Below the pieces are notes generated by a model. The model ran no database searches and was not told the origin of the DNA. It worked only from the letters and a program-made list of their open reading frames with translations. Positions 51,701-59,703 of a stretch of DNA of 64,000 bases are shown one piece after another. Each line of letters begins with the position of its first letter. The stretch's first letter is position 1. The stretch is from Gymnothorax reevesii. Its lineage: Eukaryota; Chordata; Actinopteri; Anguilliformes; Muraenidae. The stretch lies in assembly GCA_029721435.1 (NCBI GenBank), contig CM056583.1:56480120-56544119 (forward strand), given 5' to 3'. A program made the position numbers and the translations under genes.

Positions 51701-54700
51701 CTATGTCCAGGTGCAATGAATTCCAAATATACATTACATGTAATTCTTGAACATGACAAAGCCCATAGCATCAAAATATTTTAGCCGAGAGGAATCAAAT
51801 TTAATCAAGGCTGGTTGTATGAATGTTCCAAGATGGAGAGAAGGAACCTGATCAGTGATACCTGATCGACTGGTTGCTCAGTTTCATTCTGGTTGCTGCC
51901 CCCCATGATGGAATATATGCTGATGTGTCCATCAAAGGCAGCAGCAGAGAGGACAGCTGGGTTCCTTGGACACCACTGGATATCAAAGCACCACTGTGAA
52001 CTGGTAGGAAGCTCATATAACACCTGGTAAAAGCACAGAAGCAGAGTTACAGATCAGTGAAAAAAAGCACAGGACCAGAGTTACAGTTCAGCAAAAAAAT
52101 AAAAAAAATTAAAAAATCAAGGGAGCAGTTACAGATCAGTGAAAAAAAGCACAGGACCAGAGTTACATGTCAGTGGAAAAAAATCCAGGGAGCAGAGTTA
52201 CAGGTCAGTGAAAAAAAGCACAGGACCAGAGTTACAGGTCAGTGGAAAAAAATGAAGGGAGCAGAGTTACAGGTGAGTGAAAAAAGCACAGGACCAGAGT
52301 TACAGGTCAGTGAAAAAAGCACAGGACCAGAGTTACAGGTCAGTGGAAAAGGCGAGAGAGCAGAGTAACAGATCAGTGAAAAAAAGCACAGGACCAGAGT
52401 GACAGGTCAGTGAAAAAAAATCAGGGGATCAGAGTTACAGGTCAGCAAAGAAAAGCACAGGACCAGAGTTACAGATCAGTGAAAAAAAGCACAGGACCAG
52501 AGTTACAGGTCAGTGAAAAAAGCACAGGACCAGAGTTACCTGTCAGTGGAAAAAGCACAGGACCAGAGTTACAGGTCAGTGGGAAAAAGCACAGGACCAG
52601 AGTTACAGGTCAGTGGAAAAAAGCACAGGACAAGAGTTACAGGTCAGTGGAAAAAGCGAGGGAGCAGAGTTACAGTTCAGTGAAAAAAGCACAGGACCAG
52701 AGTTACAGATCAGCAAAAAAAAAGCACAGGACCAGAGTTACAGGTCAGTGGAAAAAAGCACAGGACCAGAGTTACAGGTCAGTGGGAAAAAGCACAGGAC
52801 CAGAGTTACAGGTCAGTGGGAAAAGGCACAGGACCAGAGTTACAGGTCAATGGAAAAAAGCACAGGACCAGAGTTACAGATCAGCAAAAAAAAAGCACAG
52901 GACCAGAGTTACAGGTCAGTGGGAAAAGGCACAGGACCAGAGTTACAGGTCAATGGAAAAAAGCACAGGACCAGAGTTACAGATCAGCAAAAAAAAAGCA
53001 CAGGACCAGAGTTACAGGTCAGTGGAAAAAAGCACAGGACCAGAGTTACAGGTCAGTGGGAAAAAGCACAGGACCAGAGTTACAGGTCAGTGGGAAAAGG
53101 CACAGGACCAGAGTTACAGGTCAATGGAAAAAAGCACAGGACCAGAGTTACAGGTCAGTGGAAAAAGCGAGGGACCAGAGTTACAGATCAGTGAAAAAAA
53201 GCACAGGACCAGAGTTACAGGTCAATGGAAAAAAGCACAGGACCAGAGTTACAGGTCAGTGGAAAAAGCGAGGGAGCAGATCTACAGATCAGTGAAAAAA
53301 AGCACAGGACCAGAGTTACAGATCAGTGAAAAAAAGCACAGGACCAGAGTTACAGATCAGTGAAAAAAAGCACAGGAACAGAGTTACAGATCAGTGAAAA
53401 AAGCACAGGACCAGAGTTACAGATCAGTGAAAAAAGCACAGGACCAGAGTTACAGATCAGTGAAAAAAGCACAGGACCAGAGTTACAGTTCAGTGAAAAA
53501 AGCACAGGACCAGAGTTACAGGTCAGTGGAAAAAAGCACAGGACCAGAGTTACAGGTCAGTGGAAAAAAGCACAGGACCAGAGTTACAGGTCAGTGGAAA
53601 AAAGCACAGGACCAGAGTTACAGGTCAGTGGAAAAAAGCACAGGACCAGAGTTACAGTTCAGTGAAAAAAGCACAGGACCAGAGTTACAGTTCAGTGAAA
53701 AAAGCACAGGAACAGAGTTACAGTTCAGTGAAAAATGCACAGGAGCAGAGTAGCAGCTCAGCAAAATCTTATAAGAGGAAGATGCTGAACTATAGAATAG
53801 ACAGAGCACACAAAAAATGCTGCGTTCCACTGCAATGACGTCACAGAATGAAGATGCTCTACAGAGCATACTTACACCCACCAAACTTCACTCATAAAGA
53901 GCTCAACAAAAGTTTGGGGACAACAACACATTTGCCCTTTTGGCTCAGTATTCCAGCAGACTGAAACCAGACAAAATGCGCTTGATGTACACACTGATAG
54001 TCATTTCCAAACATTATCTCCCAAATTTAAGGCAGCTTAACTATTGCTGGACAAGCTACAAGTCCTTGCATGATATATCCAAATTAAAGCCAGCAGAGTG
54101 CACTTTAGCCACATATTTATCGTTTCATTTCAAATCCAATGTGCTGGAGTGCAAAACCAAAACAATGACAACTGTGCCACTGTCATAAACTCCAGGCAAG
54201 ACATGTAAATCCAACATGTTTCACAGTGCATACCAACACAGCAACTAATCAAAGGAATTTCACAGCCTATGTGCAAAGGATAGCATATGCACTGAAAGCT
54301 CAGTGGGAATGATGTGCGTGCGTGTGTGCGAGTGGGCGAGTATAGCTATAGTTGTGAAAACTAACTCTTGAGAATCCACAATGTTGTGATTGTGAAAAGC
54401 CAATAGGTTTAAGTTAGAGTTACCATTACAGTTAGGGTTAGGCATAATTTGATTACGGTTTGGGAAAGACCATACAGAATAAATGCAAGCTATACAAACA
54501 CAAGTGTGTATGTGTATATACTGGTTACACAGCCTCTTCAGACTGTGTGTGTGTGTGTGTGTGTGTCTGTGTGTCTGTGTGTCTGTGTGTCTTAAGCAGC
54601 ACCTCAGCAGTGTTGGGGTTCCAGCACAGAATCCTGTTGTCTTTCCCACAGCTCAGAAGCAGCTCAGGATCAGCCAGACTCCAGGCAATGGCCAAAATGC

Positions 54701-57700
54701 CCCTGACCATACAGTCACACAGTCATTCATGAAATGCAACACATCATCTTAAGCAAATAAAAACAAAAAAACACACACACTAAAAACAGTTACCAGTAAG
54801 ATAACAGTCACTTCTCACCACAAGTATTACATTTTAAACCTGACCCTATGCTTAACACATGCAGAAAACACAAAATTATTAATATACAGAAAAGGTATGA
54901 AAGAGGCAGGGAAGCTAGTGAAGCTGAGGCTTGAAAATGACAAAACTGATTTAAAATTCAGATTTTCATACCACATTCATTTTTGAAAGATAAGTTTAGA
55001 CCATTTCACAGGAAAGTATTAAAGGAGTTGGTATACCTGGTGTGGTTCTCAAGGACTTTGAGGGGAGATGTGGCAAAGCGCAGATCCCACATCTGGATAA
55101 CAGGCATACGGTCGTCCTCAGAGGCCAGCACCAGCTGTGTAGCCACCTCAGGGTTCCAGGCCAGCCCAGAGCAGTGCATCTACAGAATCAGGGAGTCCGG
55201 TGAACAGACCAACTGGATGAGAGGGATCTCCTGGCATTTCCCCTCCTGACAACCCCCATCATTTGCGGGCAATGTACATGCGCACCATCTCAAAAATACC
55301 AGACTTCTAAACATGCTATAAAGTGGCAAACTGAAAAAAAAAAGGTTCTGTATCCCAGCCAAATATAAGCAAAGTTCAACATGTGGTTGCTTGAACCACA
55401 AAAATGAGGGACAAAGGATATCACCATAATTTCACTCCAGGGGAAAACAAGAGTTTGTCACTGAAGTGACTATATCCCCCGCCGTTAGGTCACCAAAACC
55501 AATTGGTGTCTGTGCATTCCCAGTGGGAAGGTTGGTACGAAAAAGAATTGAAATAGGTTGACTCCTTCTTGAGATATCGCGCTGACAATGTTCGGGACGG
55601 ACGGACGGACAGACGGACGGACGGACGGAGCTGAATGCTAAACGCACGGTGAGGGATAAAGAAAAGGTTCGTTTCTGACCTGTAACCAGCAGTGCTATAG
55701 CAGGGGAGTAGCATTATCTGGCCTGTCTCCATAGGGGGACATTGGTTACCCAATTAGATAGGATCTAACGGCAATTTCTTATAGAACTAAGCCTGCAGCA
55801 GGTTGAAGCGCAATCAACATTCACACAGAAGCAAACATTCCCACCAACTTAACTTTAAAAGTGGCTCGAAATAGCCCACAACCAAGTTTGTAAGCCTGTT
55901 TCAGAGCACATACGCCGATCAAGCGTGATGTACCAGTCTCACTGTCATGGCTACTCACCCTGTTACTGTGGTCACTGACTTTGATGATGAGGTCATTCTT
56001 CCTGAGGTCCCAGACAGAGGCGCGCCCACCTGGACTGGCAGAGGCCAGGATGTGCTGTACCTGTCTATTCCAGGCCACACAACTGATGTCCTCAAGGGGC
56101 TGAGAAAAAAAACAACATGTTAACAATCAGGTTACACAAAAACCAAGAGAATGAGCCTATAAAACAACTCCATTACCAACTGGGTTACAAAGAACAAACA
56201 TGGCCCCTCAATCATCAACCAGCTGCAGATGAACCAAGAAAAAAAGCTCTGATACTAATGAGACTATGTATGGACCTAAAATGACTCCATTGCTTCTAGG
56301 CTCCACATTAGCCTGAAAATCAGCATCACAAGGAACCACACAACACGCCAGCCTTATAAACAACCCACTGTCAAAGGCGCTGCACACAAAGGGCTACCTT
56401 TACAACTGCTCTGGCTCAGATAACTTGGGAATGAAACACCATAGACGACAGAATGCCTGTTAAAGTATCACCGATCGGCATCTCGTTGCATGCCCAGCGG
56501 CCACTTTACACAGCAGTTACGATTTTGGTTCCATTCTGGAGCAGAGGACAAAACTTACCTGAGTTTTCGGCCCTGGTGTCATCGGAGTGCCAAAGTTGTT
56601 TAGGTCCCAGATGTAGATTTCAGACTCATTGCCCCCTGATGCAACCAGGTTTGTCTGTGTACGCAACATGTTCATTAAAAAGGGGCTGCAGTAAGCCAAA
56701 GCTCAGTTATGCTTCATAGTGGTTGAGGGAGCCGGGGCGGCGCTCTCCCAGGAGTATTCACGTACCTGAAATGGGTTGACGTCAAGGGCACGAACTGGCC
56801 CCGTGTGCTTGTCTATCTGTGAGATGATGACATCACTGTCCCCCGCAATAATCTTTGCGGGATCGTAGAGGATGAGGCTGCCATTTTCTCCACCGGCAAT
56901 GAGAACTCCTGCTGGGTGGCCTTGTGAGTTCATTCCGTGGGGACCCCACACCAGTTTGTGGTACCTTTGGTAGAGCAGGATGAGGCACACATATCAATGT
57001 TATTAACATATAAGTGTAGTCATTTCATAGTCCATACATTGGCAGTACAACTCAATGTCCAACTCATGTACTAGTGACAACGGGCTCCACGATGAAACAC
57101 GTGCAGACAGAATTGCCCGACAATGTTTTCAGTTCATCACAATCAGATCTACTTGAGCTTGCCCATTTTGCTAGCTTTAAGCAAAAGTTCTTAATTCATA
57201 AAAACAAGCAGCATTTTTGACACAAGCAGTGTCAAACTGGCAACCTTTCTTCTTCAGTTCAGCCGACCTATCGTAGCTGTGTACCTTGTGATGGGTGTCT
57301 GTGACCTTACAAAAATCTGTTGGCAAAAACACTCACAGCAGACGTTCAAATCTTCAGCTTGACATTGAAACAGTCAAGTTTGCATTTTTGCATGCAGACA
57401 TAGTGCAGACCATTTTGTTGCCGAAACACAAATTACCCTTCAGCAAGAGTTTGAGTGCCTAGTTCATTTCCCCAAGTAACCAATCAGATGACATCTGGAA
57501 CAATGATAAAGAGACAGCACAGTCACTGATGCCAGGCAGCTAACGCCAGAACAGGTACAGCTGTGCGCCTCACCCCACCTGTGAGAGGAGGAAAAGGTGC
57601 CGCAGGATTTCATGCTCAGCTTAGGCTCTGCCAGGTCCAGCTCAAAGATCTCCAGGGAGGCGCTGGTGCTGAAGGTGGCATCTAACTGCTGGGCAGAGGT

Positions 57701-58292
57701 ACCTACAGAGAAGCCAGTGAGCCAATTAATATTACACTCCCTAAAGACTGAAGCACCAATCTGCCATTACATGAGCATTGCACAGATACACAAAAAAGGT
57801 GAAGAAAAGCCACAATTTTGCAACTGGTATTCAATGCTTTACACATTCACATTTCGAAATGGAAAAACTAAAAATGGAAATATCCTCATATTATTATAAT
57901 GCAAGGTCTTGAGCATAAATATAGCCCACACATTACAGAAACATGTAAATTTCAGACTAATTAGAACTTTTTGAACAACATGGCAGTATTGTGGACTAAT
58001 CCTTTTTTTTTTTCCCTTTTCTTGGCATGAAGCACTTGGATGGAACAAACTCCACAACTTAAAACTAAAAATTCATGACTGAACAATGAGCATTCGAAGA
58101 CACAGCACTCAGCAGATTTGTTGGCAGTGAATCAATTACTCTGTTGAACAGTAGCTGATATCTTGGTACTCCTGAGATATTGGTGTAGTTGAATAAGAGG
58201 ACTGGTTTCTTACCAGCAGCCAGATAGATAGGGTGCTGCTGCGCTGGGCTCCAGGCCTGTATTGCAGTCCGATTAATCTCCTTTAGCTTCAT
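18554..58292 (-). CDS. sec31a: sec31a, COPII coat subunit Sec31A, complete coding region in 27 exons
   Basis: The product forms the outer COPII cage with Sec13 at ER exit sites and stimulates Sar1 GTPase through Sec23. Coding exons in transcript order are 58292-58214, 57702-57579, 56964-56766, 56654-56559, 56099-55959, 55179-55037, 54702-54603, 52023-51862, 51633-51481, 50984-50754, 49905-49831, 49589-49551, 46609-45389, 44935-44860, 43572-43394, 43235-43109, 42691-42552, 41589-41416, 36014-35775, 35141-35046, 33317-33206, 32634-32248, 28209-28151, 23963-23712, 21741-21631, 19186-19115 and 18733-18554. Every junction has an AG acceptor and a GT donor except one GC donor (exon 15). Phases join without a break to 4968 nt (1655 residues). 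The start [18 protein letters not shown] and the end [11 protein letters not shown] match mammalian SEC31A closely. The ATG has A at -3. Boundaries come from homology recalled from memory plus splice consensus; no transcript was available. Confidence 0.96.
19284..21200 (-). mobile_element. Old Tc1-like element with nested insertion, in sec31a intron 26
   Basis: Transposase remnants on the minus strand include [14 protein letters not shown] and [15 protein letters not shown], where the second catalytic Asp is still visible. The subterminal sequence ATGATTTG(C/T)(A/G)(A/T)ATCATT occurs at both ends (about 19299 and 21136). The same family is present at 61860-63121. A foreign segment with GCAGCAATCTTG and CCACTGCCAAACAAAGTTGG (about 19335-19640) sits inside its left arm. 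The copy is dead. Confidence 0.8.
21348..21579. mobile_element. hAT-type MITE with perfect 8-bp target duplication
   Basis: The 8-bp duplication CACTAGGA is at 21348-21355 and 21572-21579. The element body (21356-21571) starts CAGAGGTGGGCATCAAGGGC and ends inversely in TTGCCCACCCCTG, a typical hAT terminus. It lies in sec31a intron 26 and ends only 50 bp from the exon 26 donor. Confidence 0.9.
21800..23700. other. sec31a intron 25, nothing recognised
   Basis: Contains A-tracts (about 22514-22527 and 22798-22815) but no supported element or gene. Confidence 0.35.
23712..36014 (-). CDS. sec31a: sec31a exons 20-25: proline-rich region binding ALG-2 and Sec23/Sar1
   Basis: Exons 36014-35775, 35141-35046, 33317-33206, 32634-32248, 28209-28151 and 23963-23712 encode the disordered Pro-rich part, residues 1154-1535. 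Exon 20 starts [15 protein letters not shown]. Exon 21 ([19 protein letters not shown]) resembles an exon I recall as alternatively spliced in mammals (TVTTWSNKTP). Exon 22 holds EPAPPGFV, a likely ALG-2-binding PPGF motif. Exon 23 has [10 protein letters not shown] and PASQRTG. Exon 24 has NGWNDPPAL followed by AKKKK; the W-N pair of this segment inserts at the Sec23/Sar1 active site in the known structure. Exon 25 ends NVEGAPGAP. Phases are consistent throughout. Confidence 0.92.
24000..25300. other. sec31a intron 24, 3' part, nothing recognised
   Basis: No supported repeat or gene in this stretch between exon 25 and the promoter-like cluster at 25.3 kb. Confidence 0.3.
25305..25482. promoter_or_regulatory. 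Promoter-like cluster: palindromic CRE and two tandem CCAAT boxes
   Basis: GCGTGACGTCACGC at 25305-25318 is a perfect 14-bp palindrome containing the full CRE TGACGTCA. Two copies of AGTACAACCAATCAG with CCAAT at 25441 and 25468 follow, 27 bp apart, inside a 27-bp tandem duplication. The cluster lies in a sec31a intron. No downstream first exon was recognised, so this may be a relic of a retroelement promoter. Confidence 0.4.
25621..26064 (+). pseudogene. Non-LTR retrotransposon (LINE) C-terminal fragment
   Basis: An open stretch contains [20 protein letters not shown] and [19 protein letters not shown] segments followed by [20 protein letters not shown] and [13 protein letters not shown]. 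This is the characteristic thumb/tail of fish LINE reverse-transcriptase proteins (L2/CR1-like). There is no start or upstream RT domain, so it is a 5'-truncated copy. Confidence 0.8.
26213..26643 (+). repeat. Fold-back repeat family, single-arm copy
   Basis: Begins CTGTTCCCCTATCC and ends AGAGTTCCCCTTTAA. It aligns along its whole length with each arm of the palindrome at 31122-31934. It carries AAGATGGCGGC at 26271-26281, a YY1-type motif, followed by an open ATGGCGGCGACGGGAAAC and AAG|GTACTG. The TTAA at the right end suggests a TTAA-targeting DNA transposon. Confidence 0.8.
26636..26890 (-). pseudogene. LINE reverse-transcriptase domain fragment
   Basis: Encodes [20 protein letters not shown] and [20 protein letters not shown], which are RT motifs of fish L2/CR1-type LINEs (usual form FQSGFRPGHST...LFIDLSKAFDTVDH). 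It abuts the fold-back copy and is on the opposite strand to the LINE tail at 25621. It has no flanking ORF. Confidence 0.85.
26985..27300 (+). repeat. Dispersed repeat family B, copy 2
   Basis: Opens GGGCCATTCCGTGTCAATTC and shares its first 60-70 bases with the minus-strand copy at 9310-9600. The sequence to about 27650 may belong to the same element. Confidence 0.5.
28632..28815. mobile_element. Short hAT-like MITE
   Basis: Perfect 13-bp inverted ends GGCTCCCCAAATC (28632) and GATTTGGGGAGCC (to 28815). The body has no ORF. A clear target duplication was not found. It lies in sec31a intron 23, about 420 bp upstream of the exon 24 acceptor. Confidence 0.6.
28816..31121. other. sec31a intron 23, nothing recognised except a short duplication
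   Basis: A segment of about 45 bp around 30070 (AAAGCTGCCGATTTCAGG) recurs diverged around 30214 (AAAGCTGCAAATCTCATG). No other feature is supported. Confidence 0.3.
31122..31934. repeat. Long near-palindrome (fold-back element) of about 0.8 kb
   Basis: The left arm (31122 to about 31524) and right arm (about 31542-31934) are inverted copies, alignable by eye over almost their entire length. The centre is the perfect 12-bp palindrome AGATTGCAATCT at 31530-31541. The left arm has about 17 extra bases near the axis. Outer ends read TTAAAGGATAATTCCGGTG and CACTGGAATTCTTCTTT. The single-arm copy at 26213 ends in CCCCTTTAA, so the intact end is likely TTAAAGGGGAACTC. Transcribed in sec31a intron 23, it could form a hairpin of nearly 400 bp. 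Confidence 0.9.
33318..35045. other. sec31a intron 21 with poly-G tract
   Basis: Holds a run of 15 G at 34450-34464 (C on the sense strand) and further G-rich stretches to 34515. It has GA-rich simple sequence near 34363-34380. No gene or transposon was recognised. Confidence 0.4.
34450..34464. repeat. Poly-G homopolymer
   Basis: Fifteen consecutive G on the plus strand, followed by GGGGGTGGGGGG at about 34500, a potential G-quadruplex on the non-transcribed strand. Confidence 0.85.
36040..36980 (+). repeat. Degenerate minisatellite, block 1 of sec31a intron 19
   Basis: Diverged units of about 30-35 bp with the core ACACACCATGACCAACACTG and GCAGCACTACAGAC. It begins only about 25 bp from the exon 20 acceptor. 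The same array resumes at 40365, so the two blocks were one array before transposon insertion. Confidence 0.88.
38013..39607. mobile_element. hAT-type element nested in the TIR element, with 8-bp target duplication
   Basis: ATTCATAC is duplicated at 38013-38020 and 39600-39607. The ends are TAGGGATGCACCGAA and, inverted, TGGAGATGCACCGAA, followed by AT- and GGCCGAAA-rich subterminal repeats typical of fish hAT elements. The 1.58-kb interior has no intact transposase. It includes a 130-bp tandem duplication at 38475-38732. Confidence 0.88.
38475..38732 (+). repeat. Two-copy 130-bp tandem duplication inside the hAT element
   Basis: Both copies start GGAAACAGGCTTCA(T/C)TTTCC and end near AAGGTTGCGT(T/A)TGTTCACC. 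They differ by scattered substitutions and small gaps. Confidence 0.85.
40365..41370 (+). repeat. Degenerate minisatellite, block 2 of sec31a intron 19
   Basis: Same units as block 1 (CACCATGACCAACACTG, GCAGCACTACAGAC and variants) up to about 45 bp from the exon 19 donor. Confidence 0.88.
41416..43572 (-). CDS. sec31a: sec31a exons 16-19: alpha-solenoid (ACE1) domain
   Basis: Exons 43572-43394, 43235-43109, 42691-42552 and 41589-41416 encode about residues 947-1153. They carry [20 protein letters not shown], the helical run ending [54 protein letters not shown] and [20 protein letters not shown]. All have direct counterparts in mammalian SEC31A. This is the ancestral coatomer element that makes the COPII cage edge by dimerisation. 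Exon 17 ends in phase 1; the others end in phase 0. Confidence 0.94.
44042..44536 (+). mobile_element. Internally deleted mariner element
   Basis: Inverted ends TACGAGGGGGTATCAAAAGG (44042) and TACGAGGGAGTATCTAAAAG (from 44536) extend to about 30 bp and both begin with TA. The inside retains the N-terminal helix-turn-helix ([20 protein letters not shown]) and the C-terminal end of a mariner transposase. The catalytic core is missing. It lies in sec31a intron 15. Confidence 0.87.
44860..44935 (-). CDS. sec31a: sec31a exon 15: acidic linker exon with a GC donor
   Basis: This 76-nt exon encodes [20 protein letters not shown] followed by LKVNE, then ends in phase 1. The end corresponds to the FNISVSGD segment that precedes DGLITQALL in mammals. 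No GT donor fits the phase. The sequence AAG|GCAAGT is a perfect consensus for a GC-AG intron, and joining G to GT of exon 16 gives [19 protein letters not shown], which matches the family. Confidence 0.87.
45389..46609 (-). CDS. sec31a: sec31a exon 14: giant in-frame low-complexity Pro/Gln/acidic exon (407 codons)
   Basis: A single 1221-nt open exon sits between the micro-exon 49589-49551 and the acidic exon 44935-44860. It begins after a CAG acceptor (alternative CAG 21 nt further in) and ends at ACGAG|gtacac. Both ends are phase 0, so it can be skipped without a frameshift. The segment is rich in Pro, Gln, Leu, Glu, Asp and Ala, with motifs such as [10 protein letters not shown] and QQFDSV. 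It carries four tandem 48-bp units (46090-46281), each coding for a variant of [16 protein letters not shown]. It lies where mammalian SEC31A has a short acidic disordered linker between the propeller part and the solenoid. No known domain was recognised. Constitutive versus alternative inclusion cannot be judged from the sequence. Confidence 0.8.
46090..46281 (-). repeat. Four tandem 48-bp coding repeats in sec31a exon 14
   Basis: Units at 46090-46137, 46138-46185, 46186-46233 and 46234-46281 differ at a few positions. Each codes for 16 residues, a variant of [16 protein letters not shown]. The unit length is a multiple of three, so copy-number change keeps the reading frame. Confidence 0.95.
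46647..46690. repeat. (GGGA)n(GA)n microsatellite forming the exon 14 polypyrimidine tract
   Basis: On the sense strand this is a CT/CCCT run ending about 37 bp upstream of the exon 14 acceptor at 46609. Confidence 0.9.
46755..47515 (+). pseudogene. LINE 3' end fragment (RT tail plus 3' UTR)
   Basis: It encodes [14 protein letters not shown] and further downstream degenerate pieces of the LINE RT tail. It ends with TTCCCCTTGGGGACAATAAAG, the usual end of a fish LINE. Multiple frameshifts are present. It lies in sec31a intron 13 in antisense orientation to the gene. Confidence 0.8.
47630..47790 (+). repeat. Dispersed repeat with the GTCTTTGGACTGTGGGAGG motif
   Basis: Contains CATGTCTTTGGACTGTGGGA and GGGGAGAACATGCAAATCCC, a block found very widely in fish genomes as part of an interspersed repeat. 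Exact class not assigned. Confidence 0.6.
48360..49440 (-). repeat. Repeat family A, reverse-oriented array in sec31a intron 13
   Basis: About six to seven diverged units with the core GATTCCCATTAAAGC(T)GTTT..AGTTATTGCA, CCTCCTCTGTGCACCA and GGTGGCGCTAC. Read on the minus strand they match the units at 640-2990. Confidence 0.65.
49551..51633 (-). CDS. sec31a: sec31a exons 10-13: Sec13-binding blade and start of the alpha-solenoid
   Basis: Residues 349-514. Exon 10 (51633-51481) holds the conserved [16 protein letters not shown] motif and exon 11 (50984-50754) starts [12 protein letters not shown]. In the known Sec13/Sec31 structures this stretch supplies the extra blade that completes Sec13 and leads into the ACE1 helical solenoid. 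Exon 12 (49905-49831) gives [19 protein letters not shown], very close to the mammalian sequence. Exon 13 is a 39-nt micro-exon (49589-49551), [13 protein letters not shown]. All four exons start and end in phase 0. Confidence 0.92.
50469..50660. mobile_element. hAT-like MITE with ~40-bp inverted ends
   Basis: Ends CAGTGCTTCTCAAATCTCTC and, inverted, CTGTGCTTCACAAAGCTCTC continue as CCAGGAGGACCAC and CTGGAGGACCAC. No ORF. It lies in sec31a intron 11, about 90 bp from the exon 11 donor. Confidence 0.75.
51862..58292 (-). CDS. sec31a: sec31a exons 2-9: N-terminal WD40 beta-propeller
   Basis: These eight exons encode residues 1-348, the seven-bladed WD40 propeller that makes COPII cage vertices. 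Visible blade motifs include [59 protein letters not shown] and [15 protein letters not shown]. Phase pattern: exon 2 ends in phase 1, exon 3 in phase 2, exons 4-6 in phase 0, exon 7 in phase 2, then 0. Exon 8 (54702-54603) ends in a weak donor, GAG|gtgctgct, followed 12 nt later by a CA repeat. Exon 9 (52023-51862) has its branch-point region inside a long minisatellite. No stop codon or frameshift is present. Confidence 0.95.
52026..53765 (+). repeat. ~35-bp minisatellite (about 50 units) at the sec31a exon 9 acceptor
   Basis: The unit core is AAGCACAGGACCAGAGTTAC followed by AGGTCAGTGGAAAA. The array starts within 3-5 bp of the exon 9 acceptor and runs 1.74 kb into intron 8. Sub-arrangements of two or three units recur, which suggests recent higher-order expansion. 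Long open frames through it are a by-product of the CT-poor unit, not genes. Confidence 0.97.
54544..54590. repeat. (TG)n / (CA)n microsatellite just inside intron 8
   Basis: On the sense strand a CA repeat with CAGA interruptions starts 12 nt after the exon 8 donor GAG|gtgctgct. Confidence 0.93.
55594..55629. repeat. (GGAC)n tetranucleotide repeat
   Basis: GGACGGACGGACGGACAGAC-type run, embedded in a probable dispersed repeat of 55420-55750 whose class was not recognised. It lies in sec31a intron 6. Confidence 0.85.
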
Positions 58293-59703
58293 CCTGACAA
58301 AGAAGAGATGTTTCTTCACAAAGGAGGGGATATAAAACACTGTAGGTTCTTAACATCTATAAGCACAGTGTCAAGACTCCCTTGAATAAAAGAGGAATGG
58401 AAATCTCCACAACACAACCATTTTTGCAGTGATAGCAGAACAGCGCCAGAAATGACATTCTGGTGAATCAGCTGTTCAAACTGGCTCCTTGCTGGTTCCT
58501 CGACACAAACTGGCCAATTCACACTCCCAGTTTAAAACACAGAATAACTACCAGGTGAAATATCATAACGTGACCTGCTCCGAACTGTAAGTCTATAGAT
58601 TGCGCATAAAACTCTATAACTGGTGTCGCAAGAAGCCAACAACCCGACTGAACTTTAATCCTTCAGGACCAAACTAAAGGCTGTTACCATTATAATTCCA
58701 CTAAGTTTACTCTTCCAACTCTAACATGGAAAGGCAGAAATGAAAAAATGAATCAATAATTAAAACATGAAATAAATTACTCAAAACATTTGGACATTGC
58801 GTTCCCACAGGCCAATTGGTGACAAAATCTGGTGTGACCAAACACGTTATATATCCCACTGATGAACAAGCAAATCGGCCGGCATACAGAACAAATAACA
58901 TTCTGTAATCAATGAAATGATCGTAATTTTCTTTATTTGAGTGAGGAGTTTCATTCATTAAACAGAAAGCAAGTGGTAAAGATTCAGAACAGAATCCAAT
59001 GAGGCACCCTTAGCTGTACTATCGTGTTGAAAATAAAGCGGACAGCCAGTGGCACCTGTACTAACTAGTTATACATACTGGCACTGACAACACCGGCAGT
59101 GAGAGTGAAGGTCTAAGCGAGCCGAACCCCCCCTTTTAGCTCTGCGCTGCAGTAAAGCTACAACACTTAAACTCAAAATTATTGCAGCAACGGTCAGCTG
59201 GCTGCTATTTGAAATAACGAAGCTCGCTGACTGCTGACTGCTGACTGACTCGTAGTTTCTACTGAACTGGAAAAAATAGCACATGTATTTTAAATAAACA
59301 ATCTATCAAGTCTGAATGCATTATAGCAACGAGAATTATTTTTAATGGCTTAACAGACCACCGATACATCTAGTGGGCGAATGCAAACAGGAAATACATA
59401 GCGAGTGCTCCGATATGGGCAGTGTGAAACCGTGAATTCCGACTCATAGCAGCATAATAAATTAACTAACGTTAGTTAGGTAGCTGCTGATTCCAGCTAA
59501 ATGACTCAATGGTGCACCGTTGTTTTGGACTAACTAACGTTATATTTCAAGGCCTGTTAGCCGTCTAACTATAGCGGTTAGCTCAATCCAGAGCCAGCAA
59601 ACTCGTAACAGACCGAACTATGCACATTGTCATGGGGCAATAACATAGGAAGCCGCTGGTTGGAATAACGGCTGGGGTCACTCTTAATCCAAAAAGTGCT
59701 TAC

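Noticed and set aside
51862..51862. U12-type intron at the exon 9 donor (gtatcact)
   Set aside because: It lacks the full GTATCCTT consensus and the next acceptor side has an ordinary polypyrimidine-AG arrangement.
52026..53765. CRISPR-like array of direct repeats
   Set aside because: Repeats are contiguous with no unique spacers, and the host is a vertebrate.
52410..53838. Long plus-strand open frames of up to 317 residues with repeated [16 protein letters not shown] peptides
   Set aside because: They are produced by a 35-bp tandem repeat that happens to lack stop codons in several frames; all three frames show the same peptides in turn and the array lies in a sec31a intron.
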